This document shows, one piece after another, positions 17,135-24,233 of a stretch of 33,408 nt of DNA. Both the position numbers and the translations under genes were made by a program. The notes under the pieces are model-generated. The model did no database searches. It saw only the letters and a list, made by a program, of their open reading frames with translations, and was not told where the DNA came from. The DNA comes from Opitutus sp. GAS368. Lineage in GTDB: Bacteria > Verrucomicrobiota > Verrucomicrobiia > Opitutales > Opitutaceae. Numbering within the stretch: position 1 is the first letter of the stretch; each line of letters begins with the position of its first letter. The DNA is taken from assembly GCA_945903465.1 (NCBI GenBank), contig CAMDOF010000075.1:1-33408 (forward strand), in the 5' to 3' direction.

Positions 17135-17192
17135 GGGACAGATTGATTCCGTCGCTCGCTGCCCAGCTGAAACCACCGGTCCCTCACCTGCC
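17135..17192. repeat. Second dispersed repeat type, copy 2 (right of the PQQ-propeller gene)
   Basis: GGGACAGATTGATTCCGTCG continues to CCCAGCTGAAACCACCGGTCCC and aligns with 15611-15668. A small hairpin GGAAC-GGGCA-GTTCC lies just before it, near 17116-17130, right after the PQQ gene stop. Confidence 0.6.
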
Positions 17193-17238
17193 TGCGGGCA
17201 CTGTTTATTGGTCCGTGACCACGTTCGAGATTTCGCCA

Positions 17239-17277
17239 ACAAAAACCCCTGCCCGCAAATCCAGTTTCCTGGCAAAC
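17239..17277 (+). repeat. Partial dispersed repeat R6 (left end only)
   Basis: ACAAAAACCCCTGCCCGCAA followed by ATCCAGTTTCCTGGCAA matches the left ends of R2, R3 and R4. The palindromic core is missing. Confidence 0.65.
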
Positions 17278-17324
17278 AACCATCGATCGCCACTACCCCA
17301 CGCACTCCTGCTGATGGCCCCGCT

Positions 17325-17900
17325 CTGCCGAAATCCACTTTCTCTCCACGATCAAGGGCGCCGGGCGCCGCGCGATGGTGGAGGACCTCCTGAAGGCGGG
17401 TGACCTCGATCCACTGAACGCGTTCACCACGAAATCCTCACCGGACCACGACGAGCGCCTCGACTTCAGAAGCTTACACCCGGTGTTCATGGGCGGGGAA
17501 TACCTTCCTAACCTGTCGCAAACGAGATTGCGCGCATCAACATCGCGTCTACCACCAGCGACGTGTCAAGTGCCCGCCGCACCGCCCACCGAAAGCCATC
17601 AGCGATCGCGTCGTAGACGCGTACGCCGACACGCTGGTCGGGCCGGGCCAGCCAGTTCTCAAAGCGGCCGCTGACGCTGGGCAAGTTGCCGGATTTCTTC
17701 CAACCGGTCTGGCCGCCGGACTAAGTGCCGGACATGAACGACCTCGACGTCGGGGCGTCGCAGCAATTCGTTCGCCCGTCCTCCGCGTTCTGCCCGCAGT
17801 TCGCGGGGCTCGTGGGGAAGAAATCTGCAAGTGGCAACGTCACGAATCGGGGCGGCATCCGGGGCCGCGCTATCGGCCCCACGCCCTCGCCGCTACGATA
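17325..17900 (+). pseudogene. Degraded gene for a conserved protein of unknown function
   Basis: One frame reads MVEDLLKAGDLDPLNAF, then LHPVFMGGEYLPNLSQ. Continuing in a shifted frame gives EIARINIASTTSDV, DAYADTLVGPG, RPLTLGKLPDFF, NDLDVGASQQFVR and SSAFCPQFAGLVGKK, spread over several frames with stops between. From memory this order (HPVFMGGEYLP, then I-A-R-I-x-x-x-S-T-T, then RPLTLGEL, then S-S-F-Y-P-Q-F) belongs to a short bacterial protein family of about 200 residues with no known function. At least three frame changes show it is not functional. Confidence 0.5.
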
Positions 17901-18106
17901 ACCGCCATGCTCAGTAATGCGCGTCTGCACCGTGCCCGAGGAGACACTTCCCGGAGAAATTCAGCAACCCGCGCGGCGCAGGTTAGCCGCTGGGAGTTGG
18001 CGGCTCATCGCGACGCGCACGGCTCCGCTGCGGTAGCACCCGGATGCGGATTCTTCGCCAGACACGAGGGCGCTCACTTAAACTGATCCCCTTCTGCTCA
18101 CATAAA

Positions 18107-18260
18107 TTGACCCACCTCCAAAAAAGCTGCTCAGGTAATTGACCCTCGTTCATGCGCATGAAAGCTCTTGCCTCCTCTGAACACGTGGAAAAAACCGGAA
18201 CTCCTTGGAAAAGGAAGCAAATCACCGGTGGATCCGTTTAAATGGGCCGCGGTGGGTCAA
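18107..18260. mobile_element. Possible IS remnant or MITE bounded by TTGACCCACC inverted repeats
   Basis: TTGACCCACC (18107-18116) and GGTGGGTCAA (18251-18260) are perfect reverse complements 154 bases apart. Related GACCC-type motifs (AACTGATCCCC at 18081, AATTGACCCTCG at 18138) are nearby. The inside has no transposase gene. The layout resembles noncoding ends left by IS21- or IS481-like elements in related genomes, but that is from memory. The stretch 17901-18106 holds nothing recognisable. Confidence 0.35.
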
Positions 18261-18563
18261 AATAGTTGAGCGCCATCGCGACACGAGGGCGAACCACCGC
18301 TCGCCCGCTGCACGGCTGAACGCCACTTTCCAGCGCTTGCCTCGATGGGAACCTCCCGAACTCCGGGGGCATCGGAACCAGCGCCCGCCTGCCCCACCGC
18401 GCGCCCGCTATTCACGAAAAATCGCGCTCACTCGGAAATCTACCGCCCCCCACCTCGGCCCGCCCCTCCCCTAACCCACGCGCCGCTCCTCTCCCACCCC
18501 GCCCACCCACGGCTTCAAACCCACCACCCACCCGAATCAATTCGCGCGTAACCGCACCCGGCC
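18261..18563. other. Gene-free, strongly C-rich stretch
   Basis: The plus strand is very rich in C and poor in G, especially from 18440 to 18535 (runs of CCC and CACCC). No frame shows a known family. It sits downstream of the minus-strand oxidoreductase gene and may hold its transcript end, but I see no hairpin with a T-run. Confidence 0.5.
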
Positions 18564-19973
18564 TCACACCTTCCAACCAGCCCGCGCCTGCACACTCACC
18601 AGCGCGTTGAGCCCAGGATCGTTCGTCACGCGTCCCGCCTGCGCATCCCACTCAATCCGCTTGCCCGTGCGCATTGCCAGCACGCCGAGCAACACCATCT
18701 CGGAGAGCGGCACGGAATATTCGAAATTCGATCCCGGCAGCGGTCCCGTCCGCGCAATCGCATCCAGCCACTCTTTCATCGGCCCTCCGATCACGCGCGG
18801 AATCGTCGCGGGCGGACGATTCTTTTTGAACTCCTCCCATGCCGCATTCTCAACCAATCGAGGGCTGTCAGGCCGGCCGCCGGGCGCGATCAACGCGTGC
18901 TTGCTGCCAAACATAATCATCCCTCGCGCCGGAAACCCCGATTTTTTTGCGTCATCCTGCCAACCCCGCGGCGCCGCCGGTTTCTTCCGCTCACCTTCCA
19001 ACCACTTGAGCGTGACCGGAGGCCGCTGGCCGCGAGCCGGAAACGTATACGTGAGCTCGGCCCACTCCGGCACCATCTCCGCGTGGACCGAACCCACTTC
19101 GACGTCGACTGCCGTGGGCGCACCCAAGTCTAGCGCCCAGAATGGCGCATCCAGCGTGTGGCAGGCCCAATCACCGAGCATGCCGTTGCCAAAATTCCAC
19201 CAACCACGCCACCGCACCGGCGCGATACTCTCATGATACGGTCGCACCGCCGCCGGCCCCAACCACAAATCCCAGTTCAACGTCGCCGGCGGGGTCTGCA
19301 CCGCCAACGGCAACGCCGCCGGGCGCTCAAAATAATGCGCGTTAAATGTCGGCGACCAGGCCTGCACTGCCCGCACCTCACCGATCACGCCCGCGTTCAC
19401 CCACTCTTTCATCAGCCGGATCCCTTCCGTCGCCCGCCCTTGATTACCCATCTGCGAAATAATCCCGTGCTGCTTCGCCGCCGCCCGTAGCGCCCGCGCT
19501 TCACCCACACTATGCGTTAACGGCTTCTCGACGTACACGTGCTTGCCGCGCTGCACCGCCATCATCGCCGCCGGAAAATGATGGTGATCCGGCGTCGATA
19601 CCGTCACCGCATCGATCTTGTCCGCCATCTGCGCAAACATCTCCCGGTAATCCGCAAACAATCGCCCACTCGAAAGATCACGACAGGTAAGCGCGGAATT
19701 TTTCTTCAGCTCCGCCCCTTTCTTGTACGTACTCTGCACGTGCACTTGGTCCACGTCACACAGCGCGACCACGTTCACCCGCGGATCTTTCATTAATTCG
19801 GAAACCGCAAACCAGCCGCGATTGGCAATGCCAATACACGCCACGTTGATCTTCCCATTCGCGGAACCGCCACTCTGGCCGATACTAAACCGCGGCAACG
19901 TGAAGGCCGTCGCCGCGAGCGCCGAGGCTTTGAGAAATCGGCGGCGCGAGGCCGCATCAGGAGCTGTGTTCAT
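18564..19973 (-). CDS. Tat-exported Gfo/Idh/MocA-family oxidoreductase
   Basis: This 469-residue protein has a Tat signal at its start (SRRRFLKASA, residues 9-18, then a hydrophobic stretch to about 33), which fixes the ATG at 19973-19971. The NAD(P)-binding Rossmann fold begins at about 41 (INVACIGIANRGW, VVALCDVD); here the usual G-x-G-x-x-G reads GIANRG. VTVSTPDHHHFP (123-134) and VEKPLTHSVGEA (148-159) are family hallmarks, with the conserved EKP Lys150. The C-terminal half carries the sugar/alcohol-binding sheet (WWNFGNGMLGDWACHTLDAP). Tat export with bound nicotinamide cofactor is typical for such proteins in Verrucomicrobia and Bacteroidetes. The substrate is not predictable, probably a sugar or cyclitol. 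It is divergent from the small gene at 20097, with 123 bases between. Confidence 0.92.
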   Translation of the reverse strand: MNTAPDAASRRRFLKASALAATAFTLPRFSIGQSGGSANGKINVACIGIANRGWFAVSELMKDPRVNVVALCDVDQVHVQSTYKKGAELKKNSALTCRDLSSGRLFADYREMFAQMADKIDAVTVSTPDHHHFPAAMMAVQRGKHVYVEKPLTHSVGEARALRAAAKQHGIISQMGNQGRATEGIRLMKEWVNAGVIGEVRAVQAWSPTFNAHYFERPAALPLAVQTPPATLNWDLWLGPAAVRPYHESIAPVRWRGWWNFGNGMLGDWACHTLDAPFWALDLGAPTAVDVEVGSVHAEMVPEWAELTYTFPARGQRPPVTLKWLEGERKKPAAPRGWQDDAKKSGFPARGMIMFGSKHALIAPGGRPDSPRLVENAAWEEFKKNRPPATIPRVIGGPMKEWLDAIARTGPLPGSNFEYSVPLSEMVLLGVLAMRTGKRIEWDAQAGRVTNDPGLNALVSVQARAGWKV

Positions 19974-20096
19974 TTTCTGGGGGAGGTTAATCAGGGATGG
20001 GAAAATATGAATCGCACGACGCGCATTCCAACCGTCTCGCCGCGCTATCAATGGGAAACACGTTGTGTAAATCCAAGCTGAGCGCTACGCTCAATA

Positions 20097-20447
20097 ATGG
20101 AAAATAAAAATGTCCCATGGCAGGAAAAGTTCGGGCTCAGCCTCTGCTCCGCCACCTCAATCGACTCCACCATTCCGGCCGAGGCCCGCGGCGTGGCCGT
20201 CATCTATGCCGCGACACCCGCTCTCGAAAAAATTTTCCTCGTCGTCGAATCACGCTCTCGCACCTTGCGCAGTCTCTGCACTCAGCGCCTGCAAACCGCA
20301 AAACTCCCCGCCCCCAGCGAACTGACCATCGCCTTTCAGGGCGCAGCGCTCACCGACGATTCCCCCGCGACCATCCGCCTCGCCTGCCAGCAACAGATCG
20401 TCCTCGCCGCTGAACTCCGCCGCGAACTACGACCCGCCATGCGCTGA
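20097..20447 (+). CDS. Small hypothetical protein
   Basis: This 116-residue frame is not recognised. It begins MENKNVPWQEKFG, has a hydrophobic strand-like segment ARGVAVIYAATPALEKIFLV and ends LAAELRRELRPAMR. There is no signal peptide or membrane segment, so it would be cytoplasmic. It fills the gap between two minus-strand genes, and its codon choice looks normal for the area. No good Shine-Dalgarno sequence precedes the ATG, so it could also be a chance frame. The 196 bases after it, to 20643, hold nothing I recognise. Confidence 0.5.
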   Translation: MENKNVPWQEKFGLSLCSATSIDSTIPAEARGVAVIYAATPALEKIFLVVESRSRTLRSLCTQRLQTAKLPAPSELTIAFQGAALTDDSPATIRLACQQQIVLAAELRRELRPAMR

Positions 20448-20643
20448 GGTCCTGCCTCCATGGGGAACGGTCCTGCCCGCCGCCGCGCCCAGTCGCATTT
20501 CGGACCAGCCCGTCACAACGCCACTCGCTCATCCCCATCGCCCACGCCACCCGCGCCACCCGCGGAGCATTGCTTCTGCCGCCTCACGCCCAACCCTCGC
20601 CCGATAATCACCTCGGTCCCTCGGGCGCGCTCGCACCATTAAA

Positions 20644-22269
20644 TTAAAGCGCACCCGCTTCAGGATTTTTTGCCAAGGTCACCCGAAGCGCCACCGCTTC
20701 CTGATCGTTACGGACCAACAAAACATCCCCCGCCAACGCGATCGGGTTCCACGTCTTCGCCCCAAAAACCCGAAAACGATGCAGCTCGTTTGCCCCCGCT
20801 GCGCTTGGGCGCATCAGGACCAACTCGCCGTTCTCCGCCATCAATAAATAAAGATCCCCAACCCACAGCCCTTGGCCATGGCCAAGCCTCCCTTCCTTCC
20901 AAACTTGCGATCCGTCCTTCAGGTCCAGACACGCCAGCATGCCGTCGTCCAAGCCGTAAAGATAACCCGCCCGCGCCACGGGATTCGCAAACTTCGCCTT
21001 CAACTTCAAGGATCGCCAGATCACCTCCGCGCCCCATTTCCCGCCAACCCCTTCCGATACTTTCAGAAGCTCACTCCCCACCCCGTAGCCCGCCGAAAAA
21101 ACCACTCGATCCGGCCCGACCACCACCGGCACGGCCACGTGCGGCTGCCCCGCGCCAAACGGATGCTCCCACAGCACCGCGCCGTCCTCCGCGTCGTGCC
21201 CCGTAATCCGACGATGATTAAACATCACAATCTGCCGCCGCCCCGCTAAGGTCATCACCATCGGCGAGCCATAACTCGCCGCCGCCTCTCCCGCCGCCCA
21301 CACCCGCTCACCCGTGTCCGCTCGATACGCGATCAACGACTGCTGCTTCTTGCCCCCGGCACTCACGATGATCCGTCCTTCCAAAAAAAGCGGCGAGCCC
21401 GCACAGCCCCAGTCCGGAACCTGCGACCCAGCTTCCCCGACAATATCACGCGTCCATTTCACCTGGCCCGTCGCAAGCTCCAACGCGTTCAACCGTCCGG
21501 TCGATCCCAACGTATAAACGCGATCCCCAACCACCGTGGGCGTCGCTCGCGGGCCTTCGCCACCAATCGGATTATCGTAACGCGCCTCATCTTCGTGCGA
21601 CCAAAGCACCACCCCAGAAAATAAATCCCGACACGTCACGCGCTCCCGCGGACCAGCTTGCTCCTGCGTCAAAGCCCGCGCACCCACCACCACAAATCCC
21701 GACCAGCCCGCACCGACCTGACTGCGCCATAAAATTTCCGGCGGATGCGCCACCCAGTCCGCTGCCAAGGCCGGCCCGGCCAACACGGCGTTCCGGTCTG
21801 GCCCCAAAAATTGCGGGAAATCCGGCCGCCCCACTGCCACCGCCGCCATCGCCAACCGCGGCGCGTTCACGATCACGGCACCCCCGGCGATCCCAACCGC
21901 CACGGTCCCACCCGTCGGCGCCCGGCTCGACCGCACCCAGCGCGGCTCCCAAATCGGCACCAAATCCCCACTCACTCCGCGCACGCGAAAAAGCCCCGCG
22001 CCTACCGCCAGCGCTACGACCAACGCCAGCGGGACACCCCAACGTCCACGCCCACGCGACCGCGAAAAACCAAGCCACCACCCGAGCAACAAACTCAACG
22101 CCACCACCCCAACCACCAAGGTCGTCAAATTTCGCTTCTGAAAACTGATCCCATCATAGCTGCGTACCCCCGCCAGCGTCAGCGCCGTCACCAGCAAAAT
22201 AAGCCACGCCGGCCACAATCGCAGAGCCGGCCGGGGGCTTTTTTGCAAGCTATGCGAAGGCGAAGACAT
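20644..22269 (-). CDS. Membrane-anchored PQQ-like beta-propeller protein
   Basis: This 541-residue protein has three hydrophobic segments at its N-terminus (about 19-35, 49-67 and 78-94) followed by a propeller domain from about 110 to the end. Blade motifs include PDFPQFLGPDRNAVLAGPAL, the typical opening 'F-x-G-P-x-R-x-(G/A)'. Others are LFSGVVLWSHEDEA, LELATGQVKWTRDI, RADTGERVWAAGE, AEDGAVLWEHPFG and DLKDGSQVWKEGR. The N-terminal segments would hold the propeller outside the inner membrane. No dehydrogenase active site is evident. It is the last of three minus-strand genes (23939 to 20644), with gaps of 204 and 278 bases, so co-transcription is possible but not shown. It differs from the secreted PQQ-like protein at 15804 by its anchor. 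Confidence 0.87.
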   Translation of the reverse strand: MSSPSHSLQKSPRPALRLWPAWLILLVTALTLAGVRSYDGISFQKRNLTTLVVGVVALSLLLGWWLGFSRSRGRGRWGVPLALVVALAVGAGLFRVRGVSGDLVPIWEPRWVRSSRAPTGGTVAVGIAGGAVIVNAPRLAMAAVAVGRPDFPQFLGPDRNAVLAGPALAADWVAHPPEILWRSQVGAGWSGFVVVGARALTQEQAGPRERVTCRDLFSGVVLWSHEDEARYDNPIGGEGPRATPTVVGDRVYTLGSTGRLNALELATGQVKWTRDIVGEAGSQVPDWGCAGSPLFLEGRIIVSAGGKKQQSLIAYRADTGERVWAAGEAAASYGSPMVMTLAGRRQIVMFNHRRITGHDAEDGAVLWEHPFGAGQPHVAVPVVVGPDRVVFSAGYGVGSELLKVSEGVGGKWGAEVIWRSLKLKAKFANPVARAGYLYGLDDGMLACLDLKDGSQVWKEGRLGHGQGLWVGDLYLLMAENGELVLMRPSAAGANELHRFRVFGAKTWNPIALAGDVLLVRNDQEAVALRVTLAKNPEAGAL

Positions 22270-22478
22270 GCGCCGAGCAAAGCCACCCCCGCCTCACGCG
22301 CAAGCGTCCGCACCTTTCGTCACACGTTTCTCCATCCCGGCAGCGCGCACCCCGCTTCTCGAAAAGGAGCTGATCAAATTAAGCCGCCGCCGCGTTTTCA
22401 CGCGCCCTTCACCGAACGAGCGCTCGGGCGCAAGCCACCACCAGCACGCCCCCCCCACTTCGGAAGCCCCACCCCTCA

Positions 22479-22538
22479 TCTCGTCCGCTTCGCCCCCCTC
22501 TCGTGCGCCTCGCGCCCCCTCTCGTGCGCTTCGCCGCC
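22479..22538. repeat. Three imperfect 20-21-bp tandem units
   Basis: TCTCGTCCGCTTCGCCCCC, TCTCGTGCGCCTCGCGCCCC and TCTCGTGCGCTTCGCCGCC follow one another just downstream of the ThuA-like gene stop (22548, minus strand). Confidence 0.7.
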
Positions 22539-22547
22539 GCACGCGCC

Positions 22548-23372
22548 TTACTTCGCGGTCACCGGACCGTAACCGGCCAACGGTTTGCCCGCATTGTCGA
22601 GCTTCTTGCAGGCCCAAAGCACACCGCGCGTGACCAAATCAAGGTACCGCGTATCGGCCACCGTCTCACTCATATGCCCGATCGTGGTGCTAAAAACTCG
22701 GGCTCCACGATAGTCGTTCGTCCACACCACAGCGTAGTCCAATTCCTTTTCCTTCACCACCTGCTTGCCACGCGCCAGCACCGTCGCGGTCGGAAATAAT
22801 TTAATGTTGTTATAGAGTTCCTCCGGCCCCGTCGTCCACTCAGCGAAGCCTTTCACAATCGGTCCCGAGCCTCCCGCGAAACTAATCACGATAGGCAGCT
22901 TGGGGCCATGGCCGCTGGACTGAATGCCAAGGTACTCAAACCAGCCTGCGCGCTCGCTCCCCGCATCCGCTGGCGTCGCCGGCGGTCCGATGCGGTAGCT
23001 GTGCATCGCGCAATGCAAATTCACGCCTGGCATCCCCGCCCGATGCGGCGCCAACACCCCCTGAATCAAGACCGGATCTTTGATGTCTGCACTGCATTCG
23101 TCGTGAATCACCAGATCATAGCCTTTTGCATAATCAGGATTCCCCAGAATCGGCAGAGCGGGCGACGTCGTCTTATCCGCCGAGTAAGCAATATCGACTT
23201 TGAGATTGGCCCGCTTTTCAAGCCCCTCTTTGAGCAGGTCTTTCTGCGCGGCGTATTCGTGGCAGCACCCGCCTATTACGAGCAAGGCGCGGAGCGGTTT
23301 GGGCGCTTCGGCCGCCCATGAGCGGACAACCACTAAAGCCAAAGTAATGAACGTGAGGGTGAGGGAACGCAT
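22548..23372 (-). CDS. Secreted ThuA-domain (trehalose-utilisation-like, glutamine-amidotransferase fold) protein
   Basis: This 274-residue protein has a signal peptide (MRSLTLTFITLALVVVRSWA), which fixes the ATG at 23372-23370; the frame extends upstream without signal-like character. The ThuA fold is seen in RALLVIGGCCHEYAAQKDLL, YDLVIHDECSADI, VLAPHRAGMPGVNLHCAMHS, WFEYLGIQSSGHGPKLPIVI, ELYNNIKLFPTATVLARG and YAVVWTNDYRGARVFSTTIG followed by HMSETV. ThuA-like proteins lie with sugar-oxidation and sugar-uptake genes; biochemical roles are poorly known. The segment ending GCCHEY replaces the GxxHxx motif seen in other members. It is followed by the PQQ-like gene at 20644 and preceded by a cytochrome c gene on the same strand. 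Confidence 0.88.
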   Translation of the reverse strand: MRSLTLTFITLALVVVRSWAAEAPKPLRALLVIGGCCHEYAAQKDLLKEGLEKRANLKVDIAYSADKTTSPALPILGNPDYAKGYDLVIHDECSADIKDPVLIQGVLAPHRAGMPGVNLHCAMHSYRIGPPATPADAGSERAGWFEYLGIQSSGHGPKLPIVISFAGGSGPIVKGFAEWTTGPEELYNNIKLFPTATVLARGKQVVKEKELDYAVVWTNDYRGARVFSTTIGHMSETVADTRYLDLVTRGVLWACKKLDNAGKPLAGYGPVTAK

Positions 23373-23576
23373 GTTTTTTCTGGGGTGGAGATTGCGACCA
23401 TGAAGACCCCCACCCGTCTCTGGCGACTGAAAATTGAAACTTCCATACCCACTGCGACGCCCGTCACCACCCGTTTTTTTCGATGGACGTCGGCTGCACC
23501 AAAGCCCGCGCCCACCACGCTTTCCTGACCAATCCCGCCACGGACCGCTTCGCCGCAAGCACCGGCGAACCCCTCC

Positions 23577-23939
23577 TCACTTCATCAGTCCGCGCACCCA
23601 CCCCACCAACGCGTCGATTTCTGCATCCGCCATCGCTCCTGCAAACGGCTCCATCTTTTCCTCCCCTTTGCTATTCTTCCGACCAAATTTAATCGTTTTG
23701 AAAATTTCCGCATCACTCAGCTTGCCCATGCTCTCAGCATTCGTGAGATCCTTCGCCCCCGACTTCCGCCCCAATCGAGTCTGGCTCTTTCCGTTTGCGC
23801 CATGGCAATCGATACAATGTTTCTCAAAATTGTCTCCGGGCGAAAGCACCGGGGCCGGCGGCGCACCCCAACCCACGCTCGCTCCCCAAAACACCCCACC
23901 CCAAAAAACCACCCGAAAAGGATGTCGCAAAAAAATCAT
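23577..23939 (-). CDS. Small periplasmic c-type cytochrome
   Basis: This 120-residue protein has an N-terminal hydrophobic signal (VVFWGGVFWGASVGWGA, about 10-26) and the heme motif CIDCH (C42, C45, H46) in NFEKHCIDCHGANGKSQ. M96 in KMEPFAGAMADAEID is the likely second heme iron ligand, as in class I cytochromes. Length and layout fit a monoheme electron carrier or a detached cytochrome domain. It is the first gene of the minus-strand set and is divergent from the cytochrome/sugar-dehydrogenase fusion at 24234. A periplasmic electron-transfer role with that enzyme is inferred only from position. Confidence 0.88.
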   Translation of the reverse strand: MIFLRHPFRVVFWGGVFWGASVGWGAPPAPVLSPGDNFEKHCIDCHGANGKSQTRLGRKSGAKDLTNAESMGKLSDAEIFKTIKFGRKNSKGEEKMEPFAGAMADAEIDALVGWVRGLMK

Positions 23940-24233
23940 AGTTATTTTGAATTTTAAAATGAGGGCGCGGGGCGTTTCCGATTAAGTACCTGCGCGACTC
24001 CATCTTTGCACGCTACCACCAACCCGCTAGCCCGATTCTGTAAACGTCTTGTTACTTACCGCCCCTTCAAAGTAATCCACGCGCCATCTCAGCGCACGAA
24101 ACGTCCCTCACTCCCAGTCGTCATACCTTTCGACTACCGTTCCAGACCACGGTCCTTTTTCCAAACGATCAAAGTCTCCAGAAAAAATATCATTTAAATT
24201 CAAGCCTCCCCGGGCTAGCGCCTCCTCCCAACC
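23940..24233. promoter_or_regulatory. Divergent intergenic region between the two cytochrome genes
   Basis: The 294 bases between the minus-strand cytochrome gene and the plus-strand fusion gene must contain both promoters. AT-rich patches stand out: ATTTTAAAAT (23951-23960, a perfect palindrome) near the left start and AATATCATTTAAATTC (24186-24201) near the right start. I cannot assign -35/-10 boxes with certainty. Confidence 0.4.

Noticed and set aside
22270..22547. Plus-strand frames across the 22.3-22.6 kb gap
   Set aside because: They are Pro/Arg-rich translations of a C-rich strand and contain tandem units; no family features.
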